Below, piece after piece: positions 1 through 5,761 of a DNA stretch of 8,741 nt; within the stretch, counting starts at the first letter, position 1; each line of letters begins with the position of its first letter. Source of the DNA: GCA-002772825 sp964560655 (GTDB taxonomy: Bacteria > Patescibacteriota > Minisyncoccia > GCA-002772825); assembly GCA_964560655.1 (NCBI GenBank), contig CAZLLR010000024.1, positions 1 to 8,741 of the forward strand, in the 5' to 3' direction. The notes beneath the pieces are model-generated. The model was not told the DNA's origin and made no database searches. It worked only from the letters and a program-made list of their open reading frames with translations. The position numbers were made by a program, and so were the translations under genes.

Positions 1-87
1 TAAATCTCCGATCTCAACTCTCAGCACTTTGGCAATTTTCTCAACTGTGACAAGTGTCTGATTTCGTTCATGTTCCCTCTCATGGTC
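1..87 (-). pseudogene. C-terminal remnant of an XRE-type helix-turn-helix regulator (partial)
   Basis: On the minus strand the 29 codons from 87 down to the window edge are open. They end in ERNQTLVTVEKIAKVLRVEI followed by GDL, which matches the last helices of XRE/Cro-type DNA-binding domains (the usual pattern is a Glu-Arg-Gly-like turn, then T-leu-KIAkaLgV-dL). A TGA at 88-90 is in frame immediately upstream, and a second in-frame TGA follows about 45 bases further on. There is no in-frame start codon and no recognisable helix 1-2 sequence. I read this as a decayed or frameshifted regulator whose remaining C-terminus may continue beyond the window. A chance resemblance is possible given the short length. 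Confidence 0.4.
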
Positions 88-303
88 TCAGAATTTACAC
101 AGTGAGACCCCGTAAGGGTTTTTTAGCTGATTTCAGTATATCATATTCAGCCCTCTCGGTCAGGGTCTAAAAATGGGACATGAGACAAATGAGACAGTAT
201 TTGGGGGTATTTGAGAGTGTCTCATTCACCTTAAAATATCCTTATTTTTCAATCAAATGAGACAAATAAGACACTATAAAAAGAACTTTGTCTGTCTCAT
301 TTG
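85..303. repeat. Cluster of TGAGAC/GTCTCA hexamers in a gene-free stretch
   Basis: The gene-free stretch before the GH3 stop codon carries seven exact copies of TGAGAC or its complement, at 85-90, 103-108, 181-186, 190-195, 219-224, 258-263 and 294-299. Near-copies lie at 175-180 (GGGACA) and 267-272 (TAAGAC). Two pairs form perfect inverted repeats: GGTCTCA 84-90 with TGAGACC 103-109, and CAAATGAGACA 254-264 with its complement at 293-303. Spacing is irregular, so this is neither a CRISPR nor a simple tandem array. It could be a multi-site operator or degenerate mobile-element DNA. A weak hairpin with a T-run (ACCC 107-110, GGGT 116-119, T's to 124) might be a terminator. I see no other gene in 88-360. 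Confidence 0.6.
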
Positions 304-360
304 CAAAGTATCCACTTGAGGTATTTATATTTACCACTTAGACACATGACATCCAGATTA

Positions 361-1506
361 TCACAAAAGATTATATTTTTTCTTTAGTCTAAGAATTCTC
401 TCCAAACTCTCATTGATTCTTGCTTCTGAAATTGTACCCGATTCTAGTGCGTCTAAAATTGCTTGATGTACTTGGCGCAGATATCTCGGTTCAGTCACAT
501 AAAGTAATATATCATTACCAGCATTAATAGCTTGGATTGCAGCTTCTTCTAGTTTGTATTCTTTAGTTATTGCCCCCATGTTCATATCGTCCGTAATTAT
601 CACTCCATCAAATTTAAGCTCATCACGTAAGAGATAAGATACAAAATATTGAGAAATACTCGCTGGGTATTTATTATCAAAATCCGGATACAAAACATGA
701 GACATCATTATTATGTCTATATCTGTATTTTGTATAACATATTTAAAAGGAAAGATTGATTCCATTAACGCTGAAGTGTCCGTATGTACGGCCGAGAGAT
801 TATTATGCGAATTTAATGAATTATTTCTATGCCCAGGAAAATGTTTAATTACTGGAATTATTCCGGCATCAAGATACCCGTTAACCATGCTTGCCCCAAG
901 AACTCCTATTAACTCATCCTTAACACGAAAAACTCGTTGATACATAAATGAATCAGGATCCGAAATATTCTCAAGAACTGGAGAAAAATTAATATTTACA
1001 CCTAAAAACAAGAGTTCGTTTCCTCGCGACAAAGCCGTCTCGTACGCTTCTCTGAGAGAAAAGATTTCATACTGTGCCTTAAGTTCTTTTTCTGGAAACC
1101 GCGACTTACTACCTCCCTCTTGGTCTACTGATATAAACAATCTAGGGTAATTATCACCAACCGATTTCTGAAAAAACCTTATTATATTTCTAGTTTCAGT
1201 GGTTGTCCCTATGTTTGAATTTAGCAATATTATAGAGCCAACTAATTTATCTTGAATTAGAGAAATCAATTCTTCTGTTGAATTTTCACCCCAATAACCA
1301 AACAAGAGCATTTGTCCGACCTTTTCTGTCATGGTCATTGACCTTATATATTCATCCACCGTCTTTTCAGTGTCTAGTTCACTAGGTGTAACAATGGTTT
1401 CTTCAACGACATCAACTCTTTTTTCTTGCACTAATAATATTATTGCAAAAATAGACGTTGATATAATTATTACAGCTATTAATGTTTTTTTCACACGAAA
1501 GGGCAT
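361..1506 (-). CDS. Membrane-anchored glycoside hydrolase family 3 protein (beta-N-acetylhexosaminidase/NagZ-like)
   Basis: A 381-residue protein. Residues about 8-26 form one hydrophobic segment after a basic start (signal anchor, no lipobox), so the catalytic domain should face outside. The GH3 TIM-barrel motifs appear in order: MTEKVGQMLLFG (about 58-69), VDQEGG (127-132), SFMYQRVF (186-193, the NP-x-RSF region), KHFPGH (221-226), NSH (232-234) and the nucleophile motif ITDDMNM with Asp306. Family members remove terminal beta-GlcNAc from muropeptides or glycans. The acid/base dyad is altered: the usual Asp-Ser-His is Asn-Ser-His and the GD before it is RN, so activity or specificity may differ. 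I chose ATG 1506 because the GT2 gene's TAA ends at 1508, one base away. A start at 1554 would overlap that gene and put 16 unrelated residues before the anchor. Last gene of the glycan operon. Confidence 0.85.
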   Translation of the reverse strand: MPFRVKKTLIAVIIISTSIFAIILLVQEKRVDVVEETIVTPSELDTEKTVDEYIRSMTMTEKVGQMLLFGYWGENSTEELISLIQDKLVGSIILLNSNIGTTTETRNIIRFFQKSVGDNYPRLFISVDQEGGSKSRFPEKELKAQYEIFSLREAYETALSRGNELLFLGVNINFSPVLENISDPDSFMYQRVFRVKDELIGVLGASMVNGYLDAGIIPVIKHFPGHRNNSLNSHNNLSAVHTDTSALMESIFPFKYVIQNTDIDIIMMSHVLYPDFDNKYPASISQYFVSYLLRDELKFDGVIITDDMNMGAITKEYKLEEAAIQAINAGNDILLYVTEPRYLRQVHQAILDALESGTISEARINESLERILRLKKKYNLL

Positions 1507-1507
1507 A

Positions 1508-2599
1508 TTAACTTTTAAACACCCACTTTTTTGAAAGGATAAAATTCCACACAAAAGTTGCTATTGTTGCAATAAAAACAGCAACGACATCAGTTTGATT
1601 TAATAAAAACACAAACAAATACATAACAGATATATTGATCAAAAGACTCGAGAGAACAACAGTATAAAATTTAATAATTTCAAGGGATGAAATACCGTCT
1701 TTCTTATTAAAAGTCCAAAATCTATTTAAAATAAAACTATTAATTGTTCCTACAAAGAAAGAAATGGCTTTTGCGATTATGATATGGTCGGCAAAAATAT
1801 TAAATGTTCTCGTTAATAGAAAATAAATAACAATGTCCACAAAAGTATTTACTACCCCCACCATAATAAATTTAAAGACTTGCTTCTGGTGAACTGGGCC
1901 AAGGTCACTAAAGTATAACTTAATCATTTCGGCAAATGCTTGAGTAATTACACCAAGATGTGCGCCTGAAGACTTACCTCTTTTCCTAGGATAATGACTC
2001 ACCGGAACTTCTTTTATCTCAACGTTCTTCTCTTGTAAGCGCATAAGCAGTTCTGCGCTGATCATTGCTCCCTTAGACTTAAGAGTCATATTTTCTACAA
2101 GACTCCGTTTAATTAATTTAAAGGCACCATCAATGTCTCTGATTCGCAATCCAAATAATAAAAAGTTTAATATATTCCAGCCCTTAGCATTAACCTTTCT
2201 CATAAAAGCATCTTGTCTATTTTCTCTATACCCAATAACAACATCGTATTGATTAATGTGGGGCAAAAGGAGGCTAATCTCAGTTAAATCAAATTGCATA
2301 TCTGCGTCAGAGAAAAAAATATAATCATAGCGTGAATTACGGAAACCAGAGATTAAAGCAGCTCCATATCCAAGATTTTTCCCATGATTTATTAAAATTA
2401 AATTCTTATATTTAGATTTGAGCTCTTTCACAACCCCCTCAGAAGAGTCAGTACTACCGTCGTTAACGATAATCACCTCATAAGCACCTACTCGAGGTTC
2501 GTTCTCAAGATACTTGAAAGCAGATTCTATTGTCCGTCTTAGATTCTCCTCCTCATTATACGCAGGAAAGAATACTGATAATGAAATTTCTTTAGGCAT
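1508..2599 (-). CDS. Polyprenyl-phosphate glycosyltransferase (GT2, DPM-synthase-like) fused to a GtrA-like membrane domain
   Basis: A 363-residue fusion. Residues 1-235 are a GT-A family 2 domain: FPAYNEE 11-17, NDGSTD 46-51, the metal/nucleotide-binding DAD at 98-100, DIDGAFKLIKR 155-165 and the basic PRKRGKSSG 204-212. These are typical of dolichol/undecaprenyl-phosphate mannose or glucose synthases. Residues 241-363 are a GtrA-like domain with four hydrophobic segments (about 242-262, 274-294, 309-330, 337-357) and the conserved NRFWTF (292-297) and KKWVF (357-361). The inferred role is to make a lipid-linked sugar on the cytosolic side and help move it across the membrane for the neighbouring PIG-V-like transferase. 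It lies 18 bases after the PIG-V-like gene and 1 base before the GH3 gene. No clear ribosome-binding site. Sugar identity cannot be read from the sequence. Confidence 0.9.
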   Translation of the reverse strand: MPKEISLSVFFPAYNEEENLRRTIESAFKYLENEPRVGAYEVIIVNDGSTDSSEGVVKELKSKYKNLILINHGKNLGYGAALISGFRNSRYDYIFFSDADMQFDLTEISLLLPHINQYDVVIGYRENRQDAFMRKVNAKGWNILNFLLFGLRIRDIDGAFKLIKRSLVENMTLKSKGAMISAELLMRLQEKNVEIKEVPVSHYPRKRGKSSGAHLGVITQAFAEMIKLYFSDLGPVHQKQVFKFIMVGVVNTFVDIVIYFLLTRTFNIFADHIIIAKAISFFVGTINSFILNRFWTFNKKDGISSLEIIKFYTVVLSSLLINISVMYLFVFLLNQTDVVAVFIATIATFVWNFILSKKWVFKS

Positions 2600-2617
2600 A
2601 ATTTTAAATAAAAACGG

Positions 2618-3754
2618 CTACCCCGCCCAATAGTTATTTACAAACAAAATTATTGTAGTAGCTAGCAACAAAATGCTTACAAAAACATATGTAAGTTTTA
2701 TATATTGATTTTTAAACGAAGCGATGAGTATGTATATTGGAAACAATACTAAAACATATCTTCCGATACTCATAAGCGACCCTGTTGAAAGTGGTAACAG
2801 TAACGCTGAGAGTACATACAACCCATAAGAGACCCTCACTCTCAAAAGAACCAAAATAGCTGCAATAAATGCTCCAACAGCAAACATCACATCAAGCCCG
2901 AAATTGGCCATCGCAGGTGCTGTGTTAAAAGTGAAATGCTCCTTATTTAAAATAAATGCACGCCCAAAAGTATCTTCGACCTCTAAAAAGAGGAAAAAGT
3001 CTCCAAACACAAAGTAATGATAAGCAAAAAATAGTGCTAGTGCCAAAGGGATAAGTAACACAGGAACAAAGCTTTTTACAAAACTAAAAGAAGTAACTAC
3101 TGAAAATCTAAGATTTTTAAAATTATTAGTCTTATCTCTAATAAATTCATAGACGAACGGGATGAGCAAAAGCACTCCTGTAACACGAGTAATAGCGGCG
3201 AAAAAACCAAAAAGTCCAGCAAGCCAATATTTTTTTTCTCTGATAAAATAAAAAGAGAGAAGCGTAAATAACAAGAAGAGAGACTCTGTATAAACAACAT
3301 TGAAGAAAAAAGCTGTTGGGAAAATTAATAAATAAAATATTGGCTCTATCGGCTTAATTTGTGGATGATACTTTTCTATAAGCCTGTAAAAAACAACTAA
3401 AGCAAGAAGCAAAGAGACTGTACTTATCAGCCAACCAGACATCGTTAATGACATGAATAAGATACCAGAAACCAAAAACATCAAAACGGGATACAGTGGG
3501 AAGAAAACAATATTTGAAAGAGACCCCTCTTTATAAGAGTAGCCATTTTCTGCAATATCAATGTACCAAGCAGAATCCCACTTGCTCCTAGAGTCAACAA
3601 AGTTTTCTCCCTGAACCTGAACTCGTTGGTCCTGATTTATCCAGTCATAGGAAGTATCAGGCTTTAAATTAAAGCGGTCGTTGGAAAAAACAGCAAACAA
3701 GCCTATTGCAATCAGCCATATTGTAAAAATTATAAAAACAGAGCGAAGTCTCAT
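2618..3754 (-). CDS. PIG-V/Gpi18-like integral membrane mannosyltransferase (GT-C type)
   Basis: A 378-residue polytopic membrane protein with about nine or ten hydrophobic segments. A large extracytoplasmic loop after the first segment contains the acceptor/catalytic motif KWDSAWY (58-64) and then FFPLYP (84-89). Further family motifs are FPTAFFFNVVYTESLF (145-160), ITRVTG (188-193) and SIGRYVLVLFPIYI (329-342). This pattern matches PIG-V/Gpi18 and the bacterial relatives that transfer mannose-like sugars from a polyprenyl-phosphate donor to an outside acceptor. The donor could come from the GT2-GtrA protein encoded next. First gene of the operon, starting at ATG 3754. It ends in TAG (2618-2620), and six sense codons in the same frame then lead into the ATG of the GT2 gene, so a readthrough product would be an in-frame fusion. 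The acceptor (protein, lipid or polysaccharide) is unknown. Confidence 0.85.
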   Translation of the reverse strand: MRLRSVFIIFTIWLIAIGLFAVFSNDRFNLKPDTSYDWINQDQRVQVQGENFVDSRSKWDSAWYIDIAENGYSYKEGSLSNIVFFPLYPVLMFLVSGILFMSLTMSGWLISTVSLLLALVVFYRLIEKYHPQIKPIEPIFYLLIFPTAFFFNVVYTESLFLLFTLLSFYFIREKKYWLAGLFGFFAAITRVTGVLLLIPFVYEFIRDKTNNFKNLRFSVVTSFSFVKSFVPVLLIPLALALFFAYHYFVFGDFFLFLEVEDTFGRAFILNKEHFTFNTAPAMANFGLDVMFAVGAFIAAILVLLRVRVSYGLYVLSALLLPLSTGSLMSIGRYVLVLFPIYILIASFKNQYIKLTYVFVSILLLATTIILFVNNYWAG

Positions 3755-3784
3755 TAATTAACAGAATACCACAAATAACAATCA

Positions 3785-3810
3785 TTAATCTAATTTTCAT
3801 ACTAGATTAA
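3785..3810. repeat. Perfect 8-bp inverted repeat (operator-like)
   Basis: TTAATCTA at 3785-3792 pairs perfectly with TAGATTAA at 3803-3810 around a 10-base centre. It sits in the divergent region between the glycan operon and the recombinase gene and overlaps the candidate promoter. It could bind a dimeric regulator. It has no T-run and is not a convincing terminator. Confidence 0.45.
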
Positions 3811-3815
3811 AACAA
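3787..3815 (-). promoter_or_regulatory. Possible sigma70-like promoter of the glycan operon
   Basis: Read on the minus strand, TTGTTT (3815-3810) and TAGATT (3792-3787) are separated by 17 bases, about 33 bases before ATG 3754. Each box matches the consensus at four of six positions, so this is only a candidate. An 8-bp inverted repeat covers the -10 box and the spacer. Confidence 0.3.
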
Positions 3816-3828
3816 GATTATGTGAAAT

Positions 3829-3870
3829 CGACTTCCCAACATCTTACCAACTAGGCGACCTAGACTCTCT
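3829..3870 (-). other. tRNA 5'-half-like fragment
   Basis: On the minus strand this reads like the start of a tRNA: an acceptor-like GAGAGTC, then GTCGCCTAGTTGGTAAG, which closely resembles the D-arm of bacterial tRNA-Gln. What follows does not fold into a proper anticodon arm, T-arm and closing acceptor strand, so no intact tRNA is present. It lies 28 bases upstream of the serine recombinase start and contains the small palindrome CTAGGcgaCCTAG (3851-3863). It may be a tRNA broken by integration or decay, or one side of an attachment site; this is inference. Confidence 0.3.
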
Positions 3871-3897
3871 AAAGGGGTTGCGTCATTCATTAGGTAT

Positions 3898-4860
3898 ATG
3901 GAAAACGCAACAAAAGTAGGGCTTTCAGGAGTACCCCAAAAAGAACAAACCCCTGAAAAGATTAAATACTGCCTTTATGCGAGAAAAAGTTCTGAATCGG
4001 AGGAGCAACAGGTGTTATCTATAGATTCGCAAATCAATGAGATGTTGGGGATGGCAGATCGCGAATGTCTTGAGATAGTAGAGACTAAAAAGGAGTCTCA
4101 TTCTGCCAAGGAGGCCGGAGCGCGTCCAATCTTCAATGAGATTGTGGAGGAGATAAAAAGCGGCAAATTTAACGGGATTATGACCTGGGCTCCGGATCGC
4201 ATCTCAAGGAATGCGGGAGATTTAGGCAAAATAGTGGACTTGATGGACGCAGGTCTCTTAAAAGAGATACGCACCTATGGTCAGAAATTCACAAACAGCC
4301 CAAATGAGAAGTTCCTGCTTATGATACTGGGGAGTCAGGCAAAGTTAGAAAATGACAACAAAGTAGTAAATGTGAAGCGAGGGTTAAGAGCAAGATGCGA
4401 GATGGGGCTCTGGCCATGCACCGCCCCGACAGGATATCTTAATAGCAAGAATAAAGATGAGAAATGTCATGTCTTGATTGATCCGCATAGAGCGCCGATT
4501 ATCAAAAAGATGTTTGAAAAATCGGCGTATGAAAAATGGAGCGGCAGAAAGATTCATAGCTGGTTAAAAGATGAGATAAAATTTAAGACCAAAAACAACA
4601 AAGCGTTAACATTAAGCAATGTTTATATTCTTCTGCGCAACCATTTCTACTATGGCACATTTGAATATCCAAAAGGAGGAGGACGGTGGTATCAAGGTAA
4701 ACATACACCGATTATTACCAAAGAGCTGTTTGATAAAGTGCAAGAGAGTATCGTCACCCATGTGATTAAAACAGAAAGCAAGGAGTTTGCCTTTACTAAG
4801 CTGATGAAGTGCGAACTCTGCGGATCAGGAATTACTGCTGATGAGAAATTCAAAAAGTAG
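3898..4860 (+). CDS. Large serine recombinase, catalytic and DNA-binding part, ended early by TAG
   Basis: A 320-residue N-terminal part of a resolvase/invertase-family large serine recombinase. The catalytic domain starts at about residue 22, with YCLYARKSS carrying the nucleophile Ser31, then a long helix beginning SIDSQINEM, and PDRISRN (99-105) with the active-site arginines. The 'Recombinase' domain follows (about 150-290, with GLRARCEMGLWPCTAPTGY), and then the first half of a zinc ribbon, CELC (Cys305, Cys308). TAG at 4858-4860 stops the frame inside the ribbon, while the same frame continues to 5220 with the rest of the protein. It therefore behaves as one gene of about 440 codons with a single nonsense codon. 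Base composition looks less AT-rich than the flanking genes, consistent with acquisition. The ATG at 3898 has no good ribosome-binding site; AAAGGGG at 3871-3877 is too far upstream. Confidence 0.85.
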   Translation: MENATKVGLSGVPQKEQTPEKIKYCLYARKSSESEEQQVLSIDSQINEMLGMADRECLEIVETKKESHSAKEAGARPIFNEIVEEIKSGKFNGIMTWAPDRISRNAGDLGKIVDLMDAGLLKEIRTYGQKFTNSPNEKFLLMILGSQAKLENDNKVVNVKRGLRARCEMGLWPCTAPTGYLNSKNKDEKCHVLIDPHRAPIIKKMFEKSAYEKWSGRKIHSWLKDEIKFKTKNNKALTLSNVYILLRNHFYYGTFEYPKGGGRWYQGKHTPIITKELFDKVQESIVTHVIKTESKEFAFTKLMKCELCGSGITADEKFKK

Positions 4861-4872
4861 AAGAACGGCAAT

Positions 4873-5220
4873 GTGCATCGCTATGTCTATTACGGATGCT
4901 GCAGATTTCAGGATAAAGACTGCAAGTCAGGGTATATGAGAGAAGAAGCTCTTATAGAGCAATTGACTGAATTAATGGATAAGATTCACTTGGACGAGAT
5001 TGGAATGAAAGAAAGAATCAAGGTTGAAATTGAAAGGCATAAGAAATTTCAATCAGGACTACTTAGAATTAAAAGTAAAACAATAAAAGTAGCGGATATA
5101 GATATACGGAATTATGCGAAATATATTCTAAGGGACGGCAGTATTCTTGAAAAAAGAGAATTGCTATCGTGTCTCCGCAGTAAAATTTTAATGAGCAACA
5201 AGCAGATAAGTATTGGGTAA
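4873..5220 (+). pseudogene. C-terminal part of the same serine recombinase, downstream of the in-frame TAG
   Basis: This continues the 3898-4860 frame without a shift. Four sense codons follow the TAG (KNGN), then GTG 4873, the only start-like codon for a separate product. It supplies the missing half of the zinc ribbon (YYGCC and then DKDC, with Cys at positions 334/335 and 342 of the joined frame), then a basic helical/coiled-coil region, and ends with a cluster resembling other recombinase C-termini (ELLSCLRSKILMSNK). On its own it lacks the catalytic serine, so an independent function is unlikely. It matters only if the TAG is suppressed or if it acts as a trans-acting fragment. It ends at TAA 14 bases before a strong terminator. 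Confidence 0.75.
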
Positions 5221-5233
5221 TATGTCCCAGCTT

Positions 5234-5280
5234 AAAACAACCCCGCACATAGGGCACTATGTGAGGGGTTGTTTTATTTT
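5234..5280. terminator. Strong bidirectional rho-independent terminator
   Basis: AAAACAACCCC (5234-5244) pairs with GGGGTTGTTTT (5265-5275). Inside it, CACATA (5246-5251) pairs with TATGTG (5258-5263) around the loop GGGCAC. A T-rich tail (to 5280) follows on the plus strand and the A-rich 5' arm gives a U-run on the minus strand. It can therefore end both the recombinase transcript (+) and the tRNA-Arg transcript (-). Confidence 0.85.
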
Positions 5281-5284
5281 GGTA

Positions 5285-5350
5285 TCTGAGCCCTAAAGGA
5301 CTGCTGTTTGTACTCACACTACTTGTGAACAAACAGGGAGCCCTCTCAGA
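5285..5350. repeat. Nested inverted repeat between terminator and tRNA-Arg
   Basis: CTGTTTG (5304-5310) pairs with CAAACAG (5330-5336), with an inner CACA/TGTG pair and an outer TCTGAG (5285-5290) / CTCAGA (5345-5350) pair. GAGCCCT is also repeated directly at 5288-5294 and 5338-5344. On the minus strand it lies just after the tRNA-Arg 3' end, so it may be part of its 3' trailer structure. No function is assigned. Confidence 0.4.
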
Positions 5351-5369
5351 CTCCGAACCTCTCACTAAG

Positions 5370-5444
5370 TGGTGCTCTCGAGAGGAATCGAACCTCTATC
5401 ACGAGCTCCGCAAGCCCGCATTCTATCCGTTGAACTACGAGAGC
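5370..5444 (-). tRNA. tRNA-Arg (anticodon GCG)
   Basis: A complete cloverleaf of 75 bases including an encoded CCA (5370-5372). The acceptor GCTCTCG/CGAGAGC pairs perfectly. The D-stem is GTTC/GAAT, the anticodon stem CGGGC/GCTCG, and the anticodon loop TTGCGGA gives GCG. The variable loop is TGAT and the T-arm is AGAGG-TTCGATT-CCTCT. The D-loop has the A20-type residue common in tRNA-Arg, and C35 and G36 fit Arg. GCG is unusual in bacteria, where CGU/CGC are normally read by an A34 (inosine) tRNA-Arg(ACG). Confidence 0.92.
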
Positions 5445-5504
5445 AAAGGTAATGGCGGGGGGTGTTCATTGAACTACTCACTCCTCCCTTGGTGGGGCGA
5501 GGAC

Positions 5505-5534
5505 AATATATAAATTAAAAATGTATAATTTCAA
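5505..5534 (-). promoter_or_regulatory. Candidate promoter of tRNA-Arg
   Basis: On the minus strand TTGAAA (5534-5529) and TATATT (5510-5505) are separated by 18 bases, each matching five of six consensus positions. The predicted start is near 5498, giving a GC-rich leader of about 54 bases before the tRNA. That leader contains a hairpin (CTCGCCCC/GGGAGGAG type) and a short copy of the tRNA's own GTAGTTCAA. Confidence 0.45.
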
Positions 5535-5544
5535 AAAACACTTT

Positions 5545-5620
5545 TGGTGCGCCCGGAAGGACTTGAACCTTCGACCATCGGCTTAAAAGGCCGCTGCTCT
5601 ACCAACTGAGCTACGGGCGC
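5545..5620 (-). tRNA. tRNA-Lys (anticodon TTT)
   Basis: A 76-base cloverleaf with encoded CCA (5545-5547). Acceptor GCGCCCG/CGGGCGC, D-arm GCTC-AGTTGGTA-GAGC, anticodon arm GCGGC-CTTTTAA-GCCGA (TTT in the loop), variable loop TGGTC, T-arm GAAGG-TTCAAGT-CCTTC. The only oddity is a G-A opposition at the top of the anticodon stem (positions 27/43). It lies 100 bases upstream of tRNA-Arg on the same strand. Confidence 0.95.
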
Positions 5621-5637
5621 AAAATACTTAACTACAT

Positions 5638-5665
5638 ACTATAATGAACATATTTAAGCTAACAA
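5638..5665 (-). promoter_or_regulatory. Candidate promoter of tRNA-Lys
   Basis: On the minus strand TTGTTA (5665-5660) and TATAGT (5643-5638) are 16 bases apart. The predicted start near 5631 is about 11 bases before the tRNA 5' end, a plausible distance for a tRNA transcript. The large palindrome at 5669-5712 sits just upstream of the -35 box. Confidence 0.45.
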
Positions 5666-5668
5666 CAT

Positions 5669-5714
5669 CGTAGCTCAGCTTGCCCCGCCCGGCGGGGTGA
5701 AGTAGAGCTACGGG
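5669..5714. repeat. Nested GC-rich palindrome with tRNA-like ends
   Basis: The outer arms CGTAGCTC (5669-5676) and GAGCTACG (5705-5712) pair perfectly. The inner arms CCCCGCC (5683-5689) and GGCGGGG (5691-5697) pair perfectly around one base. The GC-rich core stands out sharply from AT-rich surroundings. The minus-strand reading of 5714-5705, CCCGTAGCTC, is identical to the 5' part of tRNA-Lys (5617-5608), and plus-strand CGTAGCTCAG at 5669-5678 matches the same tRNA segment. No T-run follows on either strand, so it is not a standard terminator. It may be a small dispersed palindromic repeat. Confidence 0.65.
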
Positions 5715-5761
5715 TATAAAATAATAGAAATAGAATAACCTGTTTTTCCAATTTTATCAAG

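Noticed and set aside
88..90. UGA recoded as an amino acid (rescuing the HTH frame)
   Set aside because: The GH3 and ferric-reductase genes end at TGA at the expected family length, and the HTH frame has another TGA and no convincing upstream domain.
85..303. CRISPR array
   Set aside because: The repeated unit is only six bases, in both orientations and with irregular spacing. No spacer-repeat structure or cas genes.
361..1554. Longer form of the GH3 gene starting at ATG 1554
   Set aside because: It would overlap the GT2-GtrA gene by 47 bases and add 16 residues before a normal basic-plus-hydrophobic membrane anchor. ATG 1506, one base after the upstream stop, fits better.
5069..5365. 98-codon minus-strand frame
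   Set aside because: It is antisense to the recombinase C-terminus and runs through the strong terminator. No family features.
5445..5500. A third tRNA between tRNA-Lys and tRNA-Arg
   Set aside because: It contains a CCCCACCA-like end, a hairpin and a GTAGTTCAA fragment, but no complete set of stems can be formed.
5325..5513. 62-codon plus-strand frame
   Set aside because: It is a translation of the antisense of tRNA-Arg and its flanks; the cloverleaf explains the sequence.
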